DNA of 64,000 nucleotides from Coprinopsis marcescibilis (GCA_004369085.1 ML210151.1:1-64000); one strand, 5' to 3'. Positions 44,113-57,541 are shown, counted from the first letter of the stretch. Translations and numbers: made by a program. The notes: a model not told the origin generated them from the sequence alone.

Positions 44113-46057
44113 TTCGAAGAATTAAAGGAGCTGAACAGAAAAACAATGAATGCGATCCTTAATGAATGGAGCTGCGTTGAGGGCTTGGGACTGTCAAAGT
44201 TCTTCAGAGCCAAAGAAAATAAAACGACACCAGTGCCGGGCGTTCGTAGTCGTTGGCGCACTAGGCGTCGGCCACAGGCAGGAAAACTGGGAAGAAGGGG
44301 GAAATGAACGTCGAAGGGAGAAAAAGTGGACCCTGGGATGAACAATCTCCGTCCTTTATAAGCCCTGTCAACCAAATCAGGCCCATCAGCCTTATTAACA
44401 TCTCGCCAACATGCCCGTTGTCAAGCATCCAAATCACCCCGGCCCTGCTACAATGCACACACCGGAACGTCTTTGTCCTTGTTCTGCGCCAATTACACCA
44501 TCTCTAGCCGATGAATGGCTGCGTACATGAACCAGGAAGCGTCTGCTTCACTCGGCTTGAGCTGGACACACCTGGATCTGTTGACAGTCTGCATAAGATC
44601 CAAGAATATGGGCCATGGGTGCCATCTTTTCCGTTTGATGTGTTCCGGGCTTCGTAATCGCTGAAACTGGCGTTCAACCCATTTCATACCAGGAGATTGG
44701 TTCTGACCGAAAGACACACGAGGCATCTGGGCGCTGCCTCTGACTGCTCGAGGTGGTCATACCGGCTGACCTGCGACTCCGTAAGTAGGAGTGAGCTCCA
44801 AAGAGGAATGGAACAAGGGGGTGGCTGAATGGAATGATCCGGGCGTCTACCCCAAATTACACAGTCCGCCGCGAACGAGCAATAAATGTCGATCGAGACG
44901 ATATACATTCCCCAGTGAGTAAAAAAATTGCTAGGCTACATTATTTCTATCGCTTAACTCGAGCGGCAGTACAATACGCAACAGCATTACGGAATTCAGA
45001 ACGCACATCTCCTCCTGGTTCCTTCCAATCCGCTTATTGCAACCCTAGCATACGCTTGGTTACCTCGTCGTTACAGCCTAGCTAAGAGCTCATTTCGCAG
45101 CGTTTAACCATGGGATACTTTTCGAGTTACCCTACAACCACCATATGTTCTCAAGCATCGGACGCCGGACCCCGTTACCAGACGTCATACAAGAGAAGCA
45201 TCAGGCCACGCAAGCTCGAAGAGCACTAAATTCCCCGGCTCAAGCCTCACCATAGCTAAAGCCTCAGCCCCGCCGCGCTCCGAGCCAAGAGTTGGTTTCC
45301 ACTACAACCTTTCGGACTCGGTTTTGTGTGCATAACAACGGTTGGTGGGGCTCTGGGCTAGGCCTACAGCAAGGGTGTGTTCGGCACGCACACCTCAGTT
45401 CCATCCAACATCGAGTCTCCTATCATAACCTTGAGTTTTGCAGGATTCAAAACGGAAGTTGGCGGATGGTATCTAAAAATGACCTTCCATCAACGTAATG
45501 TTGGAGCGTTGTGTTGATAGTCGTGATAGTTGTTGGGTTGCCCGTTGCTTGTCGCTCATACGAAAATCTCTCGTCGTGGAGTGAGGTACATTGTAATGAA
45601 TGATTAACTATCATTACATAGTTTTGACTGACCTGAACCCTGTGCGATGATCATGGTTAATAGATGTCTTCCGTTGGGTCATCCTTCTTGATCCTTGACG
45701 TATGCAGCGACGGTTGGTTGTCACAATGAACAAAATGTTCCTAGTAGTCACGATAGCAGTGCGCTTCCAAAGATACATCTTACAGTGTACTGCAGGCTTT
45801 CTCAACCAACGCGGGTAAAACTTGTACCTTTCCGTATTAATTCCCACCATGCGAAGGGTACGAGGAGGAGGAAGGCCGTGCAACCCGAGATAGGGGCTGG
45901 TCACTGCCACCATTGTCCCGGCCCGCTCAGTCCCACAGGTTTAGCTAAGCAATTTTTTGGGATCGTGCACGGACCCCGCGCAAATGTTCCCAGTCGAAGC
46001 TCGGCCAACTTTCAAACGCATATCCCATCCCTCCAACCCAAAACTCAGGACTTCGCG
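44113..46057. other. Intergenic, divergent promoters of the Asn-rich gene and NOC2
   Basis: About 1.95 kb. No coding region with features is seen on either strand; short open frames lack codon or domain support. The TATA-like element at 44353-44360 lies here. Confidence 0.4.
44353..44360 (-). promoter_or_regulatory. TATA-like element of the Asn-rich gene
   Basis: TATAAAGG on the minus strand, about 240 bp upstream of the start codon, implying a 5' leader of roughly 200 nt if used. Confidence 0.4.
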
Positions 46058-48915
46058 ATGGGCAAGAAGGCGACAAAAGCAACCCGCAAGTTTGCATCGA
46101 GTGGTCAACTCAAGAAGACCATCCAGGCGCGACACAAGCATCAACAGGCGAAAAAGAAGCTTGAGAAGAGGAGAGGACAGGCGGGCAAGAGGGCAAAGGG
46201 TATTGATGTGGATGGCGATAAGGAACAGCTCGATGAGGACGCTGAGGATGACGGTGAGGCTCCCAAGAAGTGCGTATACTCGTGCACAAATCTCGGAAGA
46301 AAATATAGTTGACTTTGGTACAGGAAGGGACGTATGACCGTCGATGACATCCTCAACGCCGACTTTTTGGCTGCCAGTGGCGACGAGGAGGCGGAAGACG
46401 ATGACGAAGAGGTATGCTTCTTTTCTTGTGGTAAGAGTACCACTAATCTTGGATAGGGCTTGTCGGACGATGGTATGTCTGACGAAGACGACGACGACGA
46501 CAATGCATCTTTCGCGTCTGTTGACGAATTGGAAGATGGTATGCATACTTGCTAGCCCACTAAAAGCATCTCTAACACGTTCACGCACCTCCTCTCAGAA
46601 GATGATGGCAAACAGCACTTGTTCGAACTCTCCAAACTTGCCGAAAAGGACCCCGAATTCTTCAAATATCTACAGGAGAACGACAAGGAACTGTTAAACT
46701 TCAAGGCAGAAGCCATGGCTGACTCTGACTCGGACGACGATCTTGACATGGACGAAGGCGAAGATGACGTCGAGATGGGCGAAGAGGATCGCGTTCCGAC
46801 CCTGACCAAGGAGATTCTCCAGAAATGGCAGAAAGCTTTGCTCGAGGTGCGTTTTTTTCGTCCTCTGGCGCTGCGCACTTTGTTGAAATATTCATCGCAC
46901 AGCACCGCTCATTACGCGCCTTGCGAAGATTGCTGGTTGCGTTCAGATCTGCTGCACATATGAACGAGGACGACCAGGTGGTTGCATGGTCGATCGACAG
47001 TCCCATAGGTACGCACGCCTCTTTCAGCTCTGGATAGAGACTAACGACTCTTTCAGTATACAACAAACTCGTCGTCACGTCCTTGAGGTATACCCCAATC
47101 ATTTTGGAACACCACGTTCCTTATAAAACTCAGGCAAATGGCAAATTGTATGTGCTTGTCCCCTGCCAAAAGTCTGCGTCCCAACTCACAAAACGCAGCA
47201 AACCACCAACACAGACCCGGAAGCTCAAGGGCCTTCAAAAACTCATCCTGTCCTTCTTCAACAACATCATTCACCTTCTCGACCAGCTGACCGACAGCGA
47301 CATGATTGCCCTCGCCCTAGGTGAAAGTGCCAAACTGATCCCTTACATCATATCCAGTCGCAAAACCGTCAAACAGTATCTCAAGGTGAATTAAACCCCA
47401 AATCTGTACGAGACCAACGAGATGCTCACCCCAGAATGCAGAACTGCTTGGACTTGTGGGCAAGCGGAAAAGACAATGTCCGGATTGCAGCGATACTCGC
47501 CGTGAGGAGGATGGCTTCATCTCCGGACGAAGCTGTCATGGACACCATTTTGAAGGTGCGAATTTGTACTTTGAATTGAACCCCCGTTCCCCTCTTTCCT
47601 TCTTCTGCACATCACATTGAATCACATCTGACAACAACCCCCCGATTCTCCAGTCGACGTACCTTACCCTCGTCCGATCGTGCAAATCAACGAGCGTACA
47701 CACATTGCCCTCAATCAACTTGATGAAAAACTCTGCATCGGAGCTCTTCTGCATCAACCATGGAATTTCCTATCAACACGCATTTGGGTACATTCGCCAG
47801 CTTGCTATCCACTTGCGGAATAGCACCAAGATCAAGACCAAGGTCAGATTATTTACTTCAAGTTGTGTCGAATGTCCTATCCCGTGGGGAAGTCATAGAT
47901 CTGATCGGAGCACTGAGCCTACCTTCTTTTGATGATATCTAGGAAGCCTATAAACAAGTGTACAACTGGCAATTCGCGCATTGCATCGATTTCTGGTCGA
48001 TGGTACTTGCCAAGGCTTGCGACACCAAGGCAGAGGCGGAAGCAGGAAAAGAGAGCGAACTCCGACCTCTCATCTACCCCCTCGTCCAGGTCTCGCTTGG
48101 TGCCGTCAAGTGAGTCACCTTCGCAACCTGTGCTTGAAAATGTCAAATTGAATGAATACTGATGGATGTGCGTATAGGTTGGTCCCCCATGGACGTTCAC
48201 ATCCCTTCCACCTTCACATTCTCCGCTCCTTGTTGCATCTCACGAGGCACACGGGAACATATGTCCCTCTTTCAACGTACCTCGTTCCCATCTTGGCCGC
48301 GTCACTCGCGCCAACTTCCCGGCCAAAGCCGTCTTCCCTCAAGCCGATGGACTTTGACACAACGATCCGCGTTCCCCAGCAATACGTCAAGACACGTGTT
48401 TATGTCGAAGGGTTGGTGGAGGAGGCCATATTCTTGCTTGCAGAGTGGCTCTCGAGCTCTCCTGTACACGGGAGCATCGCCTTCCCCGAGGTCACTGTCC
48501 CGATCGTGGTCGCCCTGCGCAAGAGCCTGAAAGCGTCGACCAAACTGGGCTCGAGCAAGGACCAGAGCTCGCTCAAGACGCTGCTCGAACGCGTAGACGA
48601 TAGCTGCAAATGGATCGATCAGCGGCGGAAGAACGTCAGCTTTGCGCCCGGGAAACTGTCAGAAGTGACAGAATGGGAACGGGAGCTGCGATCTCAGCTG
48701 GAGAGCGCACCCTTGAGCAAGTACCTTAAGGTACAGCAGAAATCGCGGGAAGCTCGTCGGAGACTGTTGCAAAAGGTGAGAGTTACATTTTGGTTCTTGT
48801 GTGGAGCGATCGATCACACTTTGTGGTGTGTGGGCTTTGTGAAGAGAGTGTACTGATGATGGTTTTGTGATACTAGGCTCGGGAGGGTGAAGACGAGATT
48901 TTGGAAGAAGATTGA
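46058..48915 (+). CDS. NOC2: Nucleolar complex protein 2 (ribosome biogenesis)
   Basis: Nucleolar/nucleoplasmic factor that pairs with Noc1 and Noc3 in maturation and export of pre-60S ribosomes. Twelve exons (46058-46269, 46324-46411, 46457-46538, 46599-46846, 46903-47008, 47057-47147, 47199-47385, 47442-47555, 47654-47842, 47943-48109, 48178-48775, 48877-48915) close exactly to 706 residues. Lys-rich N-terminus ([20 protein letters not shown]), acidic stretches, then the conserved Noc2 domain: [127 protein letters not shown] and [17 protein letters not shown]. The C-terminus is helical and charged. Start chosen at the first ATG of the Lys-rich leader. Confidence 0.95.
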
Positions 48916-49406
48916 TTGCGGGGTGGTGCATCCGAACGGGATTGGATGGATGGCATGTTCCGAGGTTCTGACTGTTGATTGAGCCCGGACGTGGTCATTC
49001 GGAAGATGTATTGAATAAAAGGACAGGTAAAACCAGATTACAGGTTGCACCTTGCTGTCCATATTATCGTAGTGGATTTAATCAGATCAATTGCGTTTTT
49101 CCTGCTTCGACATGGCTCCACGGACCAGGCCTTGACTTGCGAGAACATCGGGAATTCGGAACGTCGTATGGACACAGGTATTTTGTTGTTTCGGAGAGGG
49201 ATAGAGTTCACGGGATCGCCGAATCTCGCTCTGGAACCGAATCAATCTCATTGGGCGATACCCACCCCAACACCTGGAGGATTGCAAAGGTCGGGAGAGC
49301 ATCCGTTTTCCAGGTACAGTCCGAACCGATATGACAGGATTCCGAAGGTGATTTGACAGCAAAACGAGGGTTCTGACGCAAAAGATGTATATTGCGGAAC
49401 CCGGTG
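48916..49406. other. Convergent 3' region
   Basis: About 490 bp between the NOC2 stop and the stop of the small minus-strand gene; nothing else supported. Confidence 0.4.
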
Positions 49407-49793
49407 TTACCAGATCCCAAAAAATACTTTCCACCAAGGTCTACCGATACCCTGCTGGCTCTTGTTGTATCCTTCAAGAATCCGTTCGTAGTAATGGGGC
49501 ATGGACGGCGGATGCAGCATTTTGTCTGAAAGGGGGTGCTGGAGGGTCATATGTCAGGAAACCCCTTATCTTGGGTTGCAGAGAAAGGTTCGCGGGAGAT
49601 GGCTTACAGATTTTTTGACCTCGTTGTTCTGCAACGCACGTGCAGCATGTACTGTCTGCGGTGTCAACCTGGGATGCTGGGCCAGTGACTTGAGGAAACT
49701 GGAGAGCTGGAGATTCGGCCGAAATGGGTCCCGGACCCAAGCTTCTGCGATTATTCCCAGCTTTTGCGCGAGTTTACTGGTTGGTGCTGCCAT
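49407..49793 (-). CDS. Small conserved-looking protein, unknown function (possibly mitochondrial)
   Basis: Two exons, 49608-49793 and 49407-49538, joined over a 69-nt intron, give 105 residues. It is easy to miss because neither exon makes a long open frame. Exon 1 reads MAAPTSKLAQKLGIIAEAWV, DPFRPNLQLSSFLKSLAQHP and LTPQTVHAARALQNNEVKK; exon 2 reads HPLSDKMLHPPSMPHYYERI, LEGYNKSQQGIGRPWWKVFF and GIW. The acceptor was chosen so that the PLSDK segment stays in frame; the alternative AG eleven bases downstream breaks it. Composition (amphipathic, basic N-terminus without acidic residues in the first 17) would suit a mitochondrial protein, but I cannot name the family. No transmembrane segment. 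Confidence 0.68.
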
Positions 49794-51775
49794 TATGTGA
49801 GGCTTTTAGTCCTAGTGCGGATGGATATCGCCCAGGAATTGAGTGGAATAGGTCAAGGAATGAAGTCCTACGCGATCATGCGTGATGACGGTGACGCGAA
49901 TATCTACACTCCGCTTCAATATCCAATCTCCGACATACACGAACAGGCGGCTAATTTTGGGACCGTTTCAACCTTCATGACGAACGGTGACAGGGCTTCT
50001 AGTTCTGTGACATCATATGGCTCTGTCTGGGTTCTCTGCTTCTCTCTAGATAACTCATCATCTGGATTTCAAGTCGGCTCTCCTGACGGCTGCTTTTCGA
50101 ATCCAAGTCCAAGAGCTTGAATCTACATGATCAGAAGCAGCCTGCGGCGTCTGCAAACTCCTCGAGGAGTAGCCGAACATAAGCCACAGAAGTCTCGTGC
50201 TCAGAACCGCAGAACCCAAGGGAACGGGTTTCTTCCTTCTGGCGAGGCGATCCCCTGAACTTTCCAGAATTAAAAGTGAGCAAATTAAACAATCTTCTAC
50301 ATACGCACTCCCATCCCACCCAAGTGAAACCAAGTCACCCCGGTACGACCCTCATGCTGGTGAATCACAAGTCACATCCGATACCAGATACAACAGCAAT
50401 GTTCGACAACAGGTCATGTCCCTTCTATCTCTTGTCTTGGCGAGCGACAACGATCTTAACCCTTCTGGCGGGCATTCTCTGACCGTCCCGGTTTCCTGGT
50501 CCTTGAATCTGCACTGGTACCAAACCAGGAACCGCACGGAGCGAATAATATTGCCAACACAGTTCATGGGGAATCCCCTATGGCAGCCAGATGCGGTACT
50601 CGGATGTAAACTGCTTCTATCAGTGAGGCCATTGTGGGTGAGGGTGCCATTGGGGTCTGTACAAGCACGGACTTATGGATCTGACCTGACTCTCCTTGGA
50701 TCTTACGTAGGCCTCAGTTACTCAGCGCCTCTATTCTCGATAGCATCGGGCTATGTAGGACTATCTATAATTCCACCTGTCGCGATTTTTGGACGGACGT
50801 TAGGCCAAGGTGTGAACACTTTTTATGGCCTTTGCTGATTTATCGGTGATTTATCAACTGGAGGTTTTCAACACCGCGCTTCTTTCTCCCATTCTCGAGT
50901 CTCATGAGCCTTGGAAGCTTGGACTTGAACAGAAATCTCAATTCGACTTGTGATCTGGATCCCTACGTCCCCTGCCAGTGAGTGGTGGCGCTATGAACGT
51001 TTGCTTCAGAGCCAGACGGAGATACAGGGATTGTGGCGTTTAGAAATCTCGCCAATGAGCGAATTTTCCAGCTGGTAACCTTCAATCGATCATGAGGGCT
51101 ATTGAAAGGTGAAATTGGTCACACAGGACGTTCACCCCTATTCATAGCAAGATCCCCATGGAATCTTAGGAAGTTCGAAACCTCATCGTTCGAACCGAAT
51201 TGAATCTCACTGCAAAACTACCATACTATAACATACGCGGTGCTTCCCTTTTCAACCTTGGTAAGTGCAGATCTTGTCTCTCACTACACTTGTATTAGTC
51301 TAGCAGGCTGCTGCAGACTTACTGAGTGCGTGAAGTCCGTTTATTCAAGCCAACGACAACCCGCCCCACTCTTTTCAAAGACTTGAAATTCCATTTTTTT
51401 TATCTGCGCAATTATTCACCTTACCCCGGGTAGTGTCCTACTTTTTAACAGCTTGAAGATACCGCCGCACGATTGAGCCAACTTGCTCTTCAAATTCTGT
51501 CGCTTGCGAATAATTGAGAGTATTATTCCATCCACCTATTGGGTACAAAGATCGGAACCATCGGGCGCGAAACTGAACAAAGTTCCTCCTTGAGACAACT
51601 TAATGGGTCCGAGTCCGGCACGCAAGCACAGCTTTCAGGGGATTGCTGATGTTAGCGCCCAAACCTCGTGTGCGCTGGCATGCCCTTTTCGGAACTACCT
51701 GCGGAGTGCCACAGGCAGCTTGCTGTCACCGCAGTCGACTGTTACACGACTCTTTCTCTGTAACCAATTCTCAAC
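49794..51775. other. Intergenic, no gene recognised
   Basis: About 2 kb upstream of the Hsp70-like gene and of the small minus gene. A 213-codon open frame at 50197-50838 starts with a non-ATG codon and has no features; I treat it as chance. Confidence 0.4.
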
Positions 51776-54700
51776 ATGAGCTGCTGTGGCGAAGACAAGG
51801 ACGGAAGCAACCAGGTCAAGAATCGGGACGTCGCTCAGCCCTATGGGGTCGTGATGAACCAGCCGACAGGGGTTCAGGGCATGGAGAAGCCATTTCCACA
51901 ACACACTGGGCAGGGAGGGTATCAACCACCGCCGCTTCAGACACCAGCCGCCACGTATGCACCAGGGAGCGTGAATGGGTTTGGCCAAAACCCGAACCAA
52001 CCTCCTTGGGGTCAAACCACGTCTCCTCAGCCAACTTTGCAGCATTCTCAGCACACTGGATACTCAGTACATGGACAACCAGGGTTCGACCCAATAACTG
52101 GGATTGCAAGACCTCCGTCTGCTTTCAATCCCTCAGCGCCCAGCAATCCAATGTCGTCGAGCCCACCGCCCATGCCGCAAGTACAAAACATAGCGCAGGC
52201 ACAAGACGAGGGAAGGATGTCGGTCTCCATCGATTTCGGTGAGTACTCAGATGTTCTTATCGGAGACACCACCCGCTCACACAGCGCCCATTAGGTACGA
52301 CGTTCTCTGGTGTTGTAAGTCCATTATCGTACGGACATGGCGCGTTCACGGTCTGACCTCACCTCACAGGCGTATGGCTCGTCCCGTATCGCCGGTGGCC
52401 AAGTACAACAAATCCTGAATTGGCCAGGTTCTTTCGAAACTTTCCGAAAGGTGTTTTGAATTTTACAGATATGAAGCAATTAGAACTGATCGGAGGTTAA
52501 GATTCCAACGTGTCTACTTTACGACGAAGAAGGTCGTGTACTTGCCTGGGGTTTGGAAGCAAAGAACGCGAGCCCTATGCCCGGGACCTCAAAGTGTGAA
52601 TGGTTCAAGCTGTTCTTGGAACCTCATGCTCTCCGGGACGAAAGTGCTATCGATCCGCGGCTCCCTCAAATTCCAGTACGTCCGTTTGTTGTTATCAACA
52701 CTTCTGATCACTCCTAACGAACTTGTCAACAATCCTCAGCGTGGAAAGCGGGCTTTGGATCTCATAATCGACTTTTTAACATGCCTATGGGAATATGCCA
52801 AAGATCAAATAACTCGAGACCTCGGAACAGTGGCTGATCTTAGTACGTCCTGCGAATTATCCGTCGTTTTTCCGTGACTTTGTCTTTTCGCTGACCGACC
52901 CTTCCTATAGACACCGCCGAAGTATGGCTCACTGTTCCCGCTGCATGGGACGGAAAGGGATGCGAGATCATGAGAGAAGCGGCTATCGCTGCTGGTTTGG
53001 TTCAGAGTTCCAGAGTCGGAGACACAGCATGGAGGGATAGGTTGAAAATCATCACAGAACCCGAAGCCGCCGCAGTCCACTGCGCGAACCTCTCAAATTT
53101 GCATCACCTTAAGCCATCGCAAAACTTTATCGTGTGCGATGCGGGTGGTGGTACTGTCGATCTTGCTGTCTACAAGGTCAGTCTTGTGCCGTTTCCTGCG
53201 AGAATTCTGATTGACGGAACCTATCTACCTTCTTCCACTTTTGAATAGATTATTGGCCAATTGTCCAGCCTGGAAATTGCAGAGATATGTGCACGGTCTG
53301 GGGCTAATTGTGGTAGTCTATTCCTTGACCTCCGATTCCGGGAACTTGTCAAGGTAATGTATCTTGTGATCCGCCGAGTCGATTCTGTGGCCTCGGATTC
53401 TCATGTCCTTTCACAGACGTTGTTGGCCGATCACCCAGCCCACCTCGATCCTGCTTCTCTCGCGTATTTTAGTGAGTAATAACGGAAGCCCGTCGATCTT
53501 CTACGAACTTACTGAATCCGGGATAGTGCATTCGTTCAGCGAGACCGACAAGCTGAACTATGCGGGAGTTGAAGATGACGGTTAGCTCCCCCTGTCCTCG
53601 GTTGTTGCTTACGTTCGCTGAATGGAAGGGCTACAGATATCATGTTCCAGTTCACGTGCTTCAACGTTGAGGACCCCCATGACCCGTCTGTGGGGCTTGA
53701 GAACGGACAGCTCGCAATCCCTGGAATTCTCTTGCGACGGGAGGTCTTCGATCCCGTCATCGATCAGGTTGGGCACATCGTAACTTTCCGAGTTTCCACT
53801 CACTGACCTTACGTCGTAAATTTCCGCGTAGGTTCTCCAACTCCTCGAGGACCAAATTTCCAAAGTAGATCAAACTATTCATGCTCTGCTTCTCGTGGGA
53901 GGTTTCGCTGGAAGCGAATACCTCAAAAAACGGGTTGAGGTAAGCCCAAGGCGACTTTAAGACGCAGTCGATGGCTAAAGCTAAGTCACACAGGCTCAAT
54001 TTTCTGCGCGTGTACGTACTATTGCAAGACCCCCGGACTCCGATACAGCGACACTCCGCGGTGCTGCGCAATATGGCCTGGCAAAGCGAAGCCTCGTTTC
54101 CACCGTCATTGCTCCCCGCTCATACATCATGAAGGTGAGATACCCACAGCCCCATTAAACTTTCTCTGATCTCTGATTGATGACTATATCAGGTCAAGCT
54201 TCCTGCCGAGCAAGAAGACTGGATGAAGAGGCCCGCGTACATCAGAACCAACGACGCTGGTGCTTCTATCTGCGACAACAGGTAAGCCATATATCCACTT
54301 TCCGTCATCCCTGCTGACACGCCGGCGGTTCTGTCACAGGTTGCAATACCTAGTTTCAAAAGGAGCTATCCTCAGAAAAGGGTAATTTCGGCTCCTTGTA
54401 TTCCATTCCTCTGGCTGAACGCAGCTATTTCAGGCAACGTTTGACAAACAAGTTCTGGTAAGTTCATGAACGATGATGGACATGTCGATTACATGCAATT
54501 AACTGCGGGACTCTCAGCAAATTTTCGCAAAACCCATCGGGTACGGGAAGAACCCCATTATATGTTTTGGCTCAAATTAACAGTACATTCTTTCTTTAGA
54601 TGCCACGTTTGTGGCGCTGCTTTTCACAAGCGATAACGAAAGGATCATGAGATATACCGACGAAGGAGAACTTCTGGAACTGTGTAACTGGACAGTTGAT

Positions 54701-54988
54701 TTGTCGTCTCTCCCCACGTTCCAGCAGAACGCTTCAACCTCCGGAGGTCAAGGATTCTATACTGGTATGTTGGAACCGATGCGATAAGCAAGGAATGAAA
54801 CGAAGTGCTAACATATTGGCACATCCGTAGAATTCGAGTTGGGTCTGGAACTTGACAGTGTGGAGGTACGGGGAATTCTTCTTCACAACGGTCAGGAATG
54901 GGGAAGGTTAGTGTCGTTTTTTTTCACTCACGCCTTTGTTTTCTTCTTACCTCGTTCTTGTAGGGTCACTTTCGATTTCCGCGCTTAA
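51776..54988 (+). CDS. HSPA12-type Hsp70-like actin-fold ATPase
   Basis: Nineteen exons from 51776-52238 to 54964-54988 close in frame to 714 residues; the smallest are 20-25 nt. The N-terminus starts MSCCGEDKDG, where adjacent cysteines could be acylated, then about 130 residues rich in Pro, Gln and Gly. The ATPase fold shows phosphate-1 VSIDFGTTFSGVAYG, NTAEVWLTVPAAWD, ITEPEAAAVHC, phosphate-2 VCDAGGGTVDLAVYK and the adenosine motif LLLVGGFAGSEYL. The region after the ATPase lacks a classical Hsp70 peptide-binding domain, as in HSPA12A/B relatives that are expanded in Agaricomycetes. Client or role unknown. The model is supported by phase closure at all 18 introns. Confidence 0.88.
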
Positions 54989-55757
54989 GTTCCGGAGTCA
55001 AACGCCGTACCTCGCCCTGAGATCAGATTTATTTATCGGACGTGTGCAGTTGTGTGTATCTAATCCGCTCCAGTTTCCTGGATTAATATGCGGCCCATTG
55101 TTGCCGGTTTGGTCGTCAGGTCGTAAAGAATACGTGAGATGTTCGTCACTGAGTTAGTCCGATCCGTTCATAGATCGCCTGCTCTCCGTCGATTTTTCCT
55201 TTGGGATGATACCTACACGGGCTGTTGGACGCTAACAATGTTGTCATCCGAGGATAGCACATCTAATTTTTTTAGATCACCAGGTTCAACACAATGCCTC
55301 ATTCGGATTGCGTGCCGATGGCGTACTTATGGCCTCGGCGCTATGAAGGTCATGCAGGAACTGGCTGCAATTGGATTGACAGAAAACTGGTGAGTATCAC
55401 CCATGGACGCTGGATCGCGATTGATGTGTTTATATTCAGAGAATTATATACAGTTTGATCTCAAGAGAAGATTGCCTTTTTTCTCTTCCCGATGTGATTA
55501 GACAAGTCCACCTTATCGGACAACGAGAGTTCTCGGTTCCTGTAGACCATCCGACTCTCAAATTCCAAACGACCCCATTGGGAGGATTGCGATTTCGACA
55601 AAACCGGGAATTGCCGGCGGCTGTATCCGCTTGGACCTTTAGTCAACCCGGATGGATTCACGATCGGAGCTGTTTCCCAAACCCATCACATATCTCTTCA
55701 GGAGAAGGTTTATAAACCCAGCTCAACAAAAAATGTCGCTACAATCATTTGGTCGCC
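54989..55757. promoter_or_regulatory. Intergenic and promoter of the lactone oxidase gene
   Basis: About 770 bp. TATAAA at 55711-55716 lies 42 bp before the start codon at 55758, a good TATA box. No gene recognised in the rest. Confidence 0.5.
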
Positions 55758-57417
55758 ATGTCCATCTCCTCTCGCATTAAAATCTCCACCGAAAAGCTCT
55801 ACCAGGTCCTCGAACCTATAGTCGTGCCGTCAGACGACCCCAGGGCGAGCTTCACCAACTGGGGTCGCACTTTCTCCTGTAAACCTCTGGCTATCTTTGA
55901 GCCAGTAGACGAGCAGCAATGCGAACTCGTTCTCGAACTTGCACGTCGCGAGGGCAAGGTCGTGCGCGCAGCGGGCGTCGGACATAGTCCCAGCGACTTG
56001 GCTTGTACAAATGGCTTCATGTTGCGCACAACGAAGCTCAACAGAGTCTTGGAGGTATGTTTTCGCATGACTCCTCTCGGATATCATATGTCTTAAATCT
56101 ACTCTAGGTCAACGTGGAGAAAAGCTATGTCATTGTTCAAGGGGGGATAACGCTTAATAAGCTCCATGAAGCATTGGGGAAATACAATTTGGCCATGAGC
56201 AACCTCGGGTCCATTTCTGAACAGACCTTGGCTGGCGTTGTCACGACAGCTACCCATGGATCTGGCATCGAGTACAAGGTTCTCTCCAGCTATGTCCTGT
56301 CCCTGACGCTTCTGCTCGCGGATGGCTCCAGAGTGACCTGTTCACGCACCGAGAACCCGGAGCTGTTTCTCGCCACGCTAAGCGGATTAGGCTCAACAGG
56401 CGTGATACTCACGATCAAGATGGAGGTCGAACCCGCGTATCGTCTGAAGGAACAGCAAGAATCCGTGCCCTTCGAATACTTCGCGTCCAACATGGAACGG
56501 ATGGTCAACTCGGCCGAACACGTTCGATTCTGGTGGTACCCTACAATGGATACCGTCAGATGTAGCTATTCCAGCCGTACTGCGGAGGTGAGTTGGCTTG
56601 CTCACATGCACATTCTTTTTGATAGTAACAATGTCCCCTTAGCCTCGAAACCCCGCTGGAAACTGGTGGTGGCATTCGTTCATTGGGTACCATGTCGTAC
56701 AGTTCCTATTATTCCTCGGCCGGTACTTCCAATTTGTGAACCCGTGGATCGCGAATCTGGCTTGTTGGCTTGTCAGCGAAAAGTCCGTGGGTGTTGACGA
56801 TAGCCATCGCATTTTCAACGTCGACTGTAGGGTAAGCACACTTTTTTATATTACTTGATGTCATGCAAAACTCACGGAATTCACGTTACAGTATCCACAG
56901 CACACGACCGAATGGGCAGTCCCGTTGAAAAATTCTCAGGCCTGCCTACGCGAGTTTCGTGACTGGCTAAACCAAGAGTTTGCGGACCCTCATGGCGTCC
57001 GTCCTCATTTCCCAGTGGAAATTCGGTTCTCCGCGAGTGACGACATCTGGCTGAGCCCAAGCAATGGGCAACAAACGTGTTGGATTGGAATTGTTCAATA
57101 CAAGTAAGCATCTCGACAGCTAGGCACCTGTTTCAACGACTGAACAGCCGTCCAGGCCTTATGGTTTCAATGTGCCGTACCGGCGATTGTTTACCGGATT
57201 CGAGAATATCGTCAGCAAGTACCAGGGTCGACCCCACTGGGCAAAGGCCCACAAGCTTCGACCGGACGACTTGCGCAAGATGTACCCTCGATTCGATGAC
57301 TTCGTGCGAGTCCTCGAATCTGTAGATCCCCAGGGCATTCTCAGGAATGAGTATGTCCAACGTCACATTATGGGTCGGCCGATCGATGGGCGGGTCTTTA
57401 AGCCACGCAAAGCCTAG
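55758..57417 (+). CDS. ALO1: D-arabinono-1,4-lactone oxidase
   Basis: Mitochondrial flavoenzyme making erythroascorbate (the fungal vitamin C analogue) from D-arabinono-1,4-lactone. Five exons (55758-56054, 56108-56587, 56643-56831, 56892-57103, 57156-57417) give 479 residues. N-terminal FAD domain: NWGRTFSCKPLAIFEP, then RAAGVGHSPSDLACT, where the His is the expected covalent FAD site of the family, and ISEQTLAGVVTTATHGSG. C-terminal ALO domain: RFWWYPTMDTVRCSYSSRTA, FPVEIRFSASDDIWLSPS and the characteristic RPHWAK near the end. Hydrophobic segment around VVQFLLFLGRYFQFVNPWIA is compatible with membrane association. ATG at 55758 chosen as first ATG after the TATA box. Convergent with the UBC7-type gene, stops 124 bp apart. 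Confidence 0.93.
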
Positions 57418-57541
57418 AAAACCTTTAGGTATATGTATGTACAAGTCGATGACACTGCATTCGGAGCTTGAGATATCTCATTATTTAGAGTTATACCGGA
57501 CTCCACAGAATGCCATTTGATACAGGGTGACGTTAACTAGA

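Noticed and set aside
44113..46057. Several 60-100-codon frames upstream of NOC2
   Set aside because: No start context, domain or intron support; mostly antisense to each other.
50197..50838. 213-codon plus-strand open frame
   Set aside because: It opens with GTG, has no ATG near its start, no domain or membrane pattern, and no splice-linked neighbours.
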